DNA from: Saprospiraceae bacterium
GTDB taxonomy: Bacteria > Bacteroidota > Bacteroidia > Chitinophagales > Saprospiraceae
Length of the DNA: 60,527 bases
NCBI GenBank assembly: GCA_028285545.1
Contig: JANQPA010000093.1
Coordinates: forward strand, 1 to 60,527
Direction of reading: 5' to 3'
Part shown: piece after piece, positions 35,188 to 42,520 of the stretch
Position numbering within the stretch: the stretch's first letter is position 1
How the letters are laid out: each line of letters opens with the position of its first letter
Notes under the pieces: model-generated
Database searches by the model: none
What the model was told of the DNA's origin: nothing
Seen by the model: only the letters and a program-made list of their open reading frames with translations
Translations under genes and position numbers: made by a program

Positions 35188-36066
35188 CTACTTCAATTTA
35201 AAGGTATAGGTAATGGTCCCACAGTCAGTTTTGCTGCCTTTGGGGAATTCCCATTTCATGGCATTAGCTTCAGCTTTCCTTCTAAGGGTAGAATCACTAG
35301 TAGAAGAACCACCCTGAGTATATCTGGCACTAACTACCTTCCCTGCTGCATCTACACATACCTTAATAACTACTGTTCCCTGCTTTTGGGAATTATCTGT
35401 TACTTTAGGGGATCTTAGAGGACGGCCACGCCCAGTTAGATCACCCCCTACTCTACCTGCTCCGGTACTTATAGACTCCAGGGCCCCCGTATTGGGATCT
35501 CCATCCGGATCCCCACCTGATTGTTTATCACCCGTGCCATTCCCACTAGAGTTTTTAAATAAATCTGAGAATTTCTCTTTATTGGCTGCAGCCTCTGCTT
35601 CCCTGCGTTTTCTATCTTCTTCAGCCTTACGGCGTGCATCTGCTTCGGCTTTCTTACGGGCCTCTTCCGCTTTTTCCTGACGGATACGCTCCTGACGAGC
35701 TTCTTCTTCTTTTTTCCTCAAAGCAATCTGCTCGGGATCTTCAGCTTCAACCACTTCGGGTTCTTTTACTGGCTGCTTTTCAGGCTTGGGTGGCTCAGGC
35801 TGTACTTTCTCCTCTACTTTTTCTTCCTCTTTTTCTTCTTCAACAGGTACAGGATCAGTGTTTGCTGCTGATGGTGCAGGCTCTTCAATCGCCTCAAAAT
35901 CTGGAACCCCTAAATTAACTGTAATCCCTTCCTGTCCAGGAGGCGGATCTGGTAAGGTCAAAAAAGGAATCAGCAAAAGAAGTAATAAAACAACATGCGT
36001 AATAGCTGAAACTAGCCGGGCCCGCTGTTTAAATTTCTGATCATTTGAATTAACTGAAACATCCAT
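35188..36066 (-). CDS. tonB: TonB-like energy transducer
   Basis: 292 residues. The N-terminal cytoplasmic stub is followed by one membrane segment (VVLLLLLLIPFLTL, residues 27-40), a proline/glutamate/lysine-rich region, then a long charged helix (residues 115-170, repeats of KAEEDRKRREAEA type), a glycine-rich linker, and a TonB C-terminal domain (VVIKVCVDAAGKVVSARYT, AMKWEFPKGSK, TITYTFKLK). It carries proton-motive energy from ExbBD across the periplasm to SusC-type transporters. The gene order exbB-exbD-exbD-tonB supports the call. Confidence 0.85.
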   Translation of the reverse strand: MDVSVNSNDQKFKQRARLVSAITHVVLLLLLLIPFLTLPDPPPGQEGITVNLGVPDFEAIEEPAPSAANTDPVPVEEEKEEEKVEEKVQPEPPKPEKQPVKEPEVVEAEDPEQIALRKKEEEARQERIRQEKAEEARKKAEADARRKAEEDRKRREAEAAANKEKFSDLFKNSSGNGTGDKQSGGDPDGDPNTGALESISTGAGRVGGDLTGRGRPLRSPKVTDNSQKQGTVVIKVCVDAAGKVVSARYTQGGSSTSDSTLRRKAEANAMKWEFPKGSKTDCGTITYTFKLK

Positions 36067-36078
36067 GATAATATTTTT

Positions 36079-36142
36079 TAGTTGTCAGTCTTTAGTTGTC
36101 AGTTGATGTATTTATTAACTATGAACTAACAACCAGCAACTA
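36079..36142. repeat. Hairpin element, TAGTTGTCAG-type arms
   Basis: The left arm 36079-36104 holds two copies of TTTAGTTGTCAG. The right arm 36117-36142 (AACTATGAACTAACAACC and on) is an approximate reverse complement. It lies 12 bases upstream of the tonB start, between exbD and tonB. Confidence 0.65.
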
Positions 36143-36224
36143 CTTACTTTTCCTATAAGATGCAATACCTGCCAATAATTGCATAATTATATCTGTTAAA
36201 TTTTCTTATAATATTGTTAAACCT

Positions 36225-36626
36225 CTACCTTTTCTCCGTTGCCAGGATGCCATTGATATTATATCTCATGGCAATATCCATTACAGCGACCACAAATTCT
36301 GTGGGTGCCCCGGGAGCGGGAGAAATGGTTATATTCATTTTTCTGGAAGAAGCTCTTGCCTTACGAATAAGGGTGCTTTCCAAGTCTCCAATTGAAATTC
36401 TTCGTCCATTAAAAAAATATTGCCCTCTCCTACTGATGGTCACATTATCGATGTTATCGGTTGAAACTTTACTTGTTCTCGAGCTTCCTGGCAATTTGAG
36501 ATTTAAAGCATTAGGTGCCACTAAGCTTGAAGTCAACATAAAAAATATTAGCAATAAAAAGATAATGTCTGTCAAAGAAGACATATTGAATTGCGCACTA
36601 ACCTTATTTCTTTTTTTTAGTCCCAC
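36225..36626 (-). CDS. exbD: ExbD/TolR-type proton-channel subunit (second copy)
   Basis: 133 residues with GTG start at 36626. The N-terminus KKRNKVSAQFNMSSLTDII leads into one membrane helix FLLLIFFMLTSSLV with the conserved proton-path aspartate in LTDIIFLLLIFF. The periplasmic domain (about residues 45-133) ends RYNINGILATEKR. With ExbB it forms the motor that powers TonB. It is a paralogue of the gene at 36717, with near-identical N-terminal 40 residues and a divergent periplasmic domain. No ATG is available upstream, so GTG is accepted. Confidence 0.88.
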   Translation of the reverse strand: MGLKKRNKVSAQFNMSSLTDIIFLLLIFFMLTSSLVAPNALNLKLPGSSRTSKVSTDNIDNVTISRRGQYFFNGRRISIGDLESTLIRKARASSRKMNITISPAPGAPTEFVVAVMDIAMRYNINGILATEKR

Positions 36627-36634
36627 AACTTTAA

Positions 36635-36716
36635 AGTTTGCAAGTGTTCAAGTTTGCAAGTGTTCAAGTTCAATTGCAAACTTGAATACTTGTTAACTTG
36701 ATAACTTGAACACGTG
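36635..36716. repeat. Hairpin element, TTCAAGTTTGCAAG-type arms
   Basis: The left arm 36635-36670 is two copies of GTTTGCAAGTGTTCAA. The right arm 36676-36716 is the reverse complement class (TTGCAAACTTGAATACTTG). It fills the whole gap between the two exbD genes. Confidence 0.7.
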
Positions 36717-37115
36717 TTATTCCTTCGGCTGAGTAGCAATAATGGCTTTAACTCTCAGCTTACTGGCAATTTTCATAATATTTATTACATAATCAAAAGA
36801 AGTTCCTACCTCGGCAACAATCGTAATATTGACATTCTCCTTAAGATCAGATTCTCTAACTTTTCTTCTCAACTGGCTTTCCATACGGGATACAGGTAAT
36901 TCCAGACTATTCAAGGTATGCTTACCTGTTTTATCAATTGCTACCACTATTGAAGTTGATGCCACCGTTTTGGAATTAGATTCAGGCAAATCAAAAGGCT
37001 GGATCTTAACCAATGTTGAGGTCAGCATAAAAAAGATCAGCAATAGAAAAATGATGTCTGTCAAAGAAGACATACTAAATTCTGCGCTGACTTTATTTCT
37101 TTTTTTTATTCCCAC
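36717..37115 (-). CDS. exbD: ExbD/TolR-type proton-channel subunit (first copy)
   Basis: 132 residues, also with a GTG start (37115) in the same AAAGTTGTGGGA context as its paralogue. It has the N-terminus KKRNKVSAEFSMSSLTDII, the helix IFLLLIFFMLTSTLV with the conserved Asp, and a periplasmic domain ending LRVKAIIATQPKE. The two exbD genes are tandem duplicates that keep the motor helix and diverge in the TonB- or peptidoglycan-facing part. Confidence 0.88.
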   Translation of the reverse strand: MGIKKRNKVSAEFSMSSLTDIIFLLLIFFMLTSTLVKIQPFDLPESNSKTVASTSIVVAIDKTGKHTLNSLELPVSRMESQLRRKVRESDLKENVNITIVAEVGTSFDYVINIMKIASKLRVKAIIATQPKE

Positions 37116-37132
37116 AACTTTTATTTTGTATG

Positions 37133-37284
37133 CACGTGTTCATGCCTGTCTACCGACAGGTAGATGTTCACGTGTTCAAGTTTTTGGCCTAGAAAATTTA
37201 TATCGTACTGCTTTTTTTAAGAGCTACCTTTAATTATGAATCTACTAAAACGTGAACACTTGATAAGGTGAACACGTAAACACG
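37133..37284. repeat. Hairpin element, ACGTGTTCA-type arms with nested stem
   Basis: The left arm 37133-37182 contains copies of CACGTGTTCA and an inserted tight stem CCTGTC-TACC-GACAGG (37145-37160). The right arm 37248-37284 has GTGAACACTTG and GTGAACACGT, the reverse complement type. It occupies the gap between exbB and the first exbD. Confidence 0.7.
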
Positions 37285-37977
37285 TCACACAGAGGGCTCC
37301 TGTAAAAGATCCATAAATTCTACCGTTGTCCTTTCCATCTTATAAACCACCTTTTCAACATTGGCTACTAAAACATTATATCCAATAAAGGCAAAAATTC
37401 CAATGAATAAGCCCAGAGCGGTTGTAATCAGAGCTTGGTAGATACCACCAGCAAGGACAGTCGGTGTTACATTCTGCTGGGTAGACATATTGTAAAATGC
37501 CTGGATCATACCTGTTACGGTTCCAAAGAAACCAATCATAGGAGCGGCCCCTGCAATACTAGCCAGGGTGGATAAACTTTTTTCTAGCTTGAATAACTCA
37601 AGGTTACCGACATTTTCAATGGCAGCATCAATATCACGAAGTGGTTTTCCGATCCGATGAATACCTTTTTCAACCATGCGGGCTACGGGTGAGTCTGTAG
37701 TTTGACAAAGAGCTTTAGCACCATGAATATTCCCAGAAGCTACATTGGCTCTGATATTACTCATAAAATTCTGATCTACTCTACCTGCTTTCTTTATAGC
37801 TCCGTATCTTTCTACAAATATATACACCGCAATTACGGATAAAACTAGTAGTACAAGATAAATGGTGATGGCCAGTGGCCCCGATTGCATAATAACGTCA
37901 AAGGCGCTTTGGCTCGCCATTTCACTTTCGCGTTCCAGATCTGCAGTCTGGAAAAGTAGGAGTGTCTGTTGGAACAT
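37285..37977 (-). CDS. exbB: ExbB/TolQ/MotA-family proton channel
   Basis: 230 residues with three membrane segments: LAITIYLVLLVLSVIAVYIF near residue 35, then the pair SIAGAAPMIGFFGTVTGMIQ and ALITTALGLFIGIFAFIGYN. The conserved GFFGTVTGMI and TALGLFIGI motifs line the proton path. It is first in the exbB-exbD-exbD-tonB run on the minus strand. The start may be MASQSAFD a few codons later, since the first 19 residues are not conserved in type. Confidence 0.92.
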   Translation of the reverse strand: MFQQTLLLFQTADLERESEMASQSAFDVIMQSGPLAITIYLVLLVLSVIAVYIFVERYGAIKKAGRVDQNFMSNIRANVASGNIHGAKALCQTTDSPVARMVEKGIHRIGKPLRDIDAAIENVGNLELFKLEKSLSTLASIAGAAPMIGFFGTVTGMIQAFYNMSTQQNVTPTVLAGGIYQALITTALGLFIGIFAFIGYNVLVANVEKVVYKMERTTVEFMDLLQEPSV

Positions 37978-38142
37978 GAAGATAATTTTGTTTGAATGTT
38001 GGGTGAAGAGCCTTTATAAACAGCTCTTTTTCTTTTCAGAACGAATTTAACAGAAATAAAATTATTTAATAAATTCTTTAATTCTTTTCCTTGAAACTTA
38101 TAGACTTAGTGCTGTATAAAGGGATTTGGTACCCATTGTTGG

Positions 38143-38217
38143 GTAGAAAGTAGAAGGTAGAAGGTAGAAAGACTTAATTATTAATGGTCTTTCTACCTTC
38201 TACTTTCTACCTTTTAC
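38143..38217. repeat. Hairpin element, GTAGAAAG/GTAGAAGG arms, empty loop
   Basis: Two 31-base arms (38143-38173 and 38187-38217) are complementary at 28 of 31 positions. Each is built from the heptamer/octamer GTAGAAA/GTAGAAGG. The loop is 13 AT bases. Arms end in AAAGAC at the loop side, like the inner ends (GGACTTTT / AAAAGTC) of the element around the S23 gene. Confidence 0.85.
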
Positions 38218-38255
38218 TCAATTTGTCTTGATATTTTTTGGTGCCTTTTTGCTGT

Positions 38256-38273
38256 TTAGCGAAAATTCGCTAA
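38256..38273. promoter_or_regulatory. Palindrome TTAGCGAA-AA-TTCGCTAA upstream of fadN
   Basis: An 8-bp perfect inverted repeat with a 2-base centre lies 87 bases before the fadN start. It is a candidate operator for a fatty-acid-responsive repressor. No regulator gene is in the neighbourhood, so this is a guess. Confidence 0.35.
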
Positions 38274-38360
38274 TTTTAAACCGAATTTCTGGTCGCATTG
38301 TTATAATACATACATTCAAGCCAGCCAACACAACATTTATCAATCGAAATATCCAACTCA

Positions 38361-40754
38361 ATGAGTAGAAGAATCACTAAAGCAGCTGTCCTGGGTTCCG
38401 GGGTCATGGGTTCTGGCATTGCCTGCCATTTAGCCAATATCGGCATGGAAGTATTAATGCTGGATATCGTCCCCCGTGATTTACCTGAGCAACAGCAGCT
38501 CAACCCAAAAGCTAGAAACAGTATTGTAGATGGAGCTCTAAAAGCAGCCATTAAGTCAAAGCCTGCTGCCCTCTATAATAAAAAATTTGCCTCACGCATT
38601 ACCACTGGTAATTTTGAAGATGATTTTGAAAAGATAAAAGATGCAGACTGGATCATTGAGGTAGTTGTTGAAAGATTAGATATAAAGCAAAAGGTCTTCG
38701 AAAAAGTTGATCAATATAGGAAAAGAGGAAGCCTGGTCACTTCTAATACTTCCGGAATTCCAATTCATTTAATGACCGAAGGACGTAGCGAAGATTTTAA
38801 ACAACATTTTTGTGGTACACACTTTTTTAATCCTCCCAGGTATCTTCGTTTGCTTGAAGTGATCCCAACCAAAGACACCAAACAAGAGGTGATTGACTTC
38901 TTCATGCATTTTGGAGATGTTCACCTGGGTAAGCAAACGGTATTATGTAAAGATACTCCTGCTTTTATTGGGAATCGGATTGGTGTTTATGCTATGGGTA
39001 AAATTTATCAATTAACTCGTGAGATAGGATTAACAGTGGAAGAAGTTGATAAATTGACTGGCCCTGCTATCGGAAGACCCAAGTCGGGGACGTATCGACT
39101 TGGTGATTTAGTAGGTTTGGATACCGCTGCACATGTAATAAGAGGCATCAAAGAAAATTGTCCAGAAGACTCACAGGCTCAGTTATTGACTGTTCCTGAT
39201 TTTATGCAATTTTTGATTGACAATAATTTCCTTGGCAATAAATCCGGGCAAGGTTTTTATAAAAAAACCAAGGAAAGAGATGAAAAAGGCCGTTCTGTAA
39301 TTCTTGCTCTTGATCTTGAGAAAAAAGAATATGTCCCTCAGAAAAAGGTCGATTTTCCCAGTTTAAAACAAGCCAAGCAGATTGATGATCTATCCAGGCG
39401 TATTCGTTCTTTTTTTGAAGCAGAAGATAAAGGTGCTGAGCTGATCAGGAAATCCCTGGTGGGTCTATTTTCATACGCCTCTAACCGCATTCCCGAAATT
39501 GCAGATCAACTACATAGTATTGATGCGGCTCTTCGATCTGGCTTTGGTTGGGATGTTGGACCTTTTGAATATTGGGATGCAGTTGGAGTTGAAAAAGGTT
39601 TGGAATTGGCCAATGAACAAGGTGAACCAGTAGCTGATTGGGTAAAGGAAATGGTTGAGGCTGGTCATACCAGTTTTTACAAAGCAGAAGATGGTCAAAG
39701 AAAATACTACGATATTGATAGCAAATCCTATCAAACCATACCTGGATCTGAAGAATTTATTATCCTGGATAACCAAAGAGATAAGGCTCCTGTAATGAAA
39801 AATAGCGAGGTTATTCTTCATGATATTGGAGAGGGTGTTTTATGTCTTGAGTTTGTCAGCATGCACAATTCTATTGGTGAAGGAGTATTAAGAGGCATCA
39901 ATGAAGCCATAAAAATTGCAGAAGAAGGAGATTGGAAAGGGCTGGTCATTGGAAATAATGCCACTAATTTTACCGTAGGGGCTAATTTAATGCTCATTGC
40001 TATGTTTGCTTATCAGCAGGAATTCGATGATCTGAATCTGGCTGTTAATCTATTCCAGCAAACAAGCATGCGATGCAGATACTCTAGCATTCCGGTGGTG
40101 GCGGCTACACAGGGATATACTTTTGGTGGCGGTTGTGAGTTCATTATGCATTGCGATGCGGCCATGTCAGCCGCTGAATCATACATTGGGCTGGTTGAAG
40201 TTGGAGTAGGATTAATTCCAGGTGGTGCCGGAACCAAAGAATTTGCTTTAAGGGCTTCTGATGCTTTCCACGAGGGCGATGTAATGATTCCAACCTTAAT
40301 TGATAAATTCAGAACCATTGCATTAGCGTCTGTGGCTACGTCCGCTCATGAAGCTTTTAATCATGGTTACCTGCTTCCACACAAAGATCATGTGGTCGTC
40401 AATAAGGATCGCAACATAGCAGAAGCTAAAAAGAAAGTCCTTGAATTAGCGGATAATTACATTCAACCCATCCAGAGAACAGATGTTCATGTGCTCGGTA
40501 GAGGAGGGTTAGCTTCGCTTTATGCAGCAGCTAATGAACTCTTCCTCGGAAATTATGCCAGCGAACACGATATCAAAATCGCTCATAAGGTGGCCTGGGT
40601 ATTATGTGGAGGAGACCTCACAGGACCTCAGAAAGTTTCGGAACAATACCTCCTGGACCTCGAAAGAGAGGCCTTCCTCAGTCTTTGCGGTGAAAAAAAG
40701 ACTTTGGAGAGAATACAGCATATGCTTACTACGAATAAACCACTTCGTAATTAG
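38361..40754 (+). CDS. fadN: 3-hydroxyacyl-CoA dehydrogenase/enoyl-CoA hydratase (FadN type)
   Basis: 797 residues. An N-terminal NAD-binding dehydrogenase half (AAVLGSGVMGSGIACHLANIG, residues 8-28; GTHFFNPPRYLRLLEVIPT; DTPAFIGNRIGV) is followed by a C-terminal crotonase-fold hydratase (residues of about 480-760, TQGYTFGGGCEFIMHCDAAM and VGVGLIPGGAGTKEF). This order is that of Bacillus FadN, the reverse of E. coli FadB. It performs the second and third steps of beta-oxidation. The thiolase fadA follows after the S23 element. Confidence 0.92.
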   Translation: MSRRITKAAVLGSGVMGSGIACHLANIGMEVLMLDIVPRDLPEQQQLNPKARNSIVDGALKAAIKSKPAALYNKKFASRITTGNFEDDFEKIKDADWIIEVVVERLDIKQKVFEKVDQYRKRGSLVTSNTSGIPIHLMTEGRSEDFKQHFCGTHFFNPPRYLRLLEVIPTKDTKQEVIDFFMHFGDVHLGKQTVLCKDTPAFIGNRIGVYAMGKIYQLTREIGLTVEEVDKLTGPAIGRPKSGTYRLGDLVGLDTAAHVIRGIKENCPEDSQAQLLTVPDFMQFLIDNNFLGNKSGQGFYKKTKERDEKGRSVILALDLEKKEYVPQKKVDFPSLKQAKQIDDLSRRIRSFFEAEDKGAELIRKSLVGLFSYASNRIPEIADQLHSIDAALRSGFGWDVGPFEYWDAVGVEKGLELANEQGEPVADWVKEMVEAGHTSFYKAEDGQRKYYDIDSKSYQTIPGSEEFIILDNQRDKAPVMKNSEVILHDIGEGVLCLEFVSMHNSIGEGVLRGINEAIKIAEEGDWKGLVIGNNATNFTVGANLMLIAMFAYQQEFDDLNLAVNLFQQTSMRCRYSSIPVVAATQGYTFGGGCEFIMHCDAAMSAAESYIGLVEVGVGLIPGGAGTKEFALRASDAFHEGDVMIPTLIDKFRTIALASVATSAHEAFNHGYLLPHKDHVVVNKDRNIAEAKKKVLELADNYIQPIQRTDVHVLGRGGLASLYAAANELFLGNYASEHDIKIAHKVAWVLCGGDLTGPQKVSEQYLLDLEREAFLSLCGEKKTLERIQHMLTTNKPLRN

Positions 40755-41244
40755 TAGTAGGTAAAAAGTAGAAGGACTTTTAATAGGACTTTGGATAAAA
40801 AAGTAAGCCAACATTAGTCAATTTTTTAACCAATTAAACCTATTGAAATGCACAATTTTAGAAAATTAGAAATTTGGGAAATGGCTATTAATTTAGCTTC
40901 TGAAGTTTATAGAATCACAGAAAAGATTCATTATTCTGAAAAGTATAATATAATTAGTCAAATGTGTAGAGCGGTAGTTTCAATACCGTCAAATATTGCA
41001 GAAGGAGCAGGAAGAAATACCAAAGGAGAGTTTCGACAATTCCTTGGAATTGCTTTAGGTTCTTGTTATGAATTAGAAACGCAAATTATTTTGAGTAAAA
41101 AATTAAAATTTGTTAGCTCTAAAGATGCAGAAAATCTAACAGAGCAAATTACAAATTTGCAAAAGAAGATTTATAAATTCAGAAACACCTTAAGGTAAAA
41201 TGATAATAGAAAAGTCATTCTACTTTCTACTTTTTACCTTATAC
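40754..41244. repeat. Hairpin element carrying the four-helix-bundle gene
   Basis: The left arm 40754-40781 (GTAGTAGGTAAAAAGTAGAA then GGACTTTT) and right arm 41210-41244 are reverse complements apart from a 6-base gap and a few mismatches. The S23-family gene lies between them. The left arm begins at the fadN stop codon, and removing the element would leave fadN and fadA about 13 bases apart. The arms match the empty hairpin at 38143-38217 in sequence and inner end. Confidence 0.8.
40848..41198 (+). CDS. Four-helix-bundle protein of the S23/23S rRNA IVP family
   Basis: 116 residues, all helical. The family pattern is LEIWEMAINLASEVYRIT, YNIISQMCRAVVSIPSNIAEGAGR near residues 42-65, and EFRQFLGIALGSCYELETQI. 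Related proteins are encoded in intervening sequences of 23S rRNA genes, and the Avd protein of diversity-generating retroelements has the same fold. Most copies have no known function. Here it sits between fadN and fadA inside the loop of a long inverted repeat, breaking what would be a compact operon. Its codon use is more AT-rich than the flanking genes, which suggests arrival by transfer. Confidence 0.88.
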   Translation: MHNFRKLEIWEMAINLASEVYRITEKIHYSEKYNIISQMCRAVVSIPSNIAEGAGRNTKGEFRQFLGIALGSCYELETQIILSKKLKFVSSKDAENLTEQITNLQKKIYKFRNTLR

Positions 41245-41257
41245 TAAAAATAAAAAA

Positions 41258-42430
41258 ATGGATGCATACATCGTAAAAGCATATCGCTCAGCAGTAGGAA
41301 AAGCCAAAAGAGGGGGCTTTCGCAATTATCGGTCCGATGATTTAGCGGTGGACGTTATCAAATATATGTTTGAAAATACCCCCGAGGTGGATCCACAATT
41401 GGTGGATGATGTTATTGTAGGCTGTGCAAATCCGGAAGGAGAGCAGGGCTTACAGATAGGCCGACAGATTTCTCTGAGAGCCTTGGGAAAATCTGTTCCG
41501 GGAATGACCGTCAACAGATACTGCGCTTCTGGTTTGGAAACCATTTCTATTGCAGTAGCAAAAATTAAGGCAGGAATGGGACATTTATATGTAGCAGGAG
41601 GTACCGAGAATATGAGTATGATTCCCATGACCGGTTACAAATTGGCACCAAGCTATAAGGTAGCTAGTAGTACCCCTGATTACCTGGTAAGTATGGGTAT
41701 CACCGCAGAAGCAGTAGCTAAAAAATACAATATCAGCAGAGAAGCCGCTGATGAATTTGCTTATAATTCCCACATGAAAGCCGCCAAGGCCATTGATTCA
41801 GGCTGGTTTAAGGACGAAATCGTCCCGGTAGAGGTAGAAGAAGTTTTTGTAAAAAATGATAAAAGGGTAGCTACTTCGCATACGGTGGATATAGATGAAG
41901 GAGTGAGAAGAGATACTAAAAAAGAGGTTTTGGCCAAATTACGGCCTGTATTTGCCAGAGGTGGTGTGGTTACTGCCGGTAATTCTTCTCAAACATCAGA
42001 TGGGGCTGCTTTTACCCTCGTAATGAGTGAAGAGATGGTCAAGCAGTTAAATCTTCAACCTATAGCAAGGATGGTTTCTTGTTCAGTAGGAGGTGTCGAT
42101 CCCCTTTACATGGGCATTGGTCCCTGCGCCGCTATCCCAAAAGCATTGAAACAAGGTGGCTTAAAATTAGAAGATGTTCAATTGATTGAATTAAATGAAG
42201 CTTTTGCTGCCCAATCATTGGCGGTTATTCAGGAAGCTGGACTTAATCCAGATATCGTAAATGTCAATGGTGGAGCGATCGCTTTGGGACACCCACTAGG
42301 ATGTACCGGCGCTAAATTATCTACTCAGCTATTTAATGAAATGCGCCGCAGGGATTTGAAATATGGAATGGTAACCGCTTGTGTAGGAGGCGGACAAGGG
42401 ATTGCAGGGATTTATGAAAGATTGAATTAG
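41258..42430 (+). CDS. fadA: Acetyl-CoA C-acyltransferase (3-ketoacyl-CoA thiolase)
   Basis: 390-residue thiolase for the last step of beta-oxidation. The acyl-accepting cysteine is in TVNRYCASGLETISIA near residue 90. The GNSSQTSDGAAF loop, LNEAFAAQS, the catalytic His in NVNGGAIALGHPLGCTGA, and the second cysteine in TACVGGGQGIAGIYE complete the active site. It is partner of the FadN-type enzyme upstream. No acyl-CoA dehydrogenase (fadE) is seen here. Confidence 0.94.
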   Translation: MDAYIVKAYRSAVGKAKRGGFRNYRSDDLAVDVIKYMFENTPEVDPQLVDDVIVGCANPEGEQGLQIGRQISLRALGKSVPGMTVNRYCASGLETISIAVAKIKAGMGHLYVAGGTENMSMIPMTGYKLAPSYKVASSTPDYLVSMGITAEAVAKKYNISREAADEFAYNSHMKAAKAIDSGWFKDEIVPVEVEEVFVKNDKRVATSHTVDIDEGVRRDTKKEVLAKLRPVFARGGVVTAGNSSQTSDGAAFTLVMSEEMVKQLNLQPIARMVSCSVGGVDPLYMGIGPCAAIPKALKQGGLKLEDVQLIELNEAFAAQSLAVIQEAGLNPDIVNVNGGAIALGHPLGCTGAKLSTQLFNEMRRRDLKYGMVTACVGGGQGIAGIYERLN

Positions 42431-42520
42431 AGTAATAATCAAAATAGTGCTCCATTCCATCATTATACATCTATTATCGAAGCTTAAGCACAACTAATTT
42501 AAGGGTCAAATCAAAAAATT

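Larger units (their letters stand above)
37978..38360. other. Divergent spacer between exbB and fadN
   Basis: 383 bases. It holds the tandem-arm hairpin at 38143-38217 and an 8-bp palindrome at 38256-38273, plus a weak GAAGAGC/GCTCTTTTT stem near 37992-38025. No gene is seen. Promoters for exbB (minus) and fadN (plus) must lie here. Confidence 0.5.

Noticed and set aside
40848-41198. Diversity-generating retroelement accessory gene (avd)
   Set aside because: The protein has the same fold class, but no reverse transcriptase, template repeat or variable repeat is present in the window.
42431-42520. A third copy of the 31-base AraC element upstream of the GH32 gene
   Set aside because: Only a short AAAATAGTG fragment matches; this is too little in AT-rich DNA to call.
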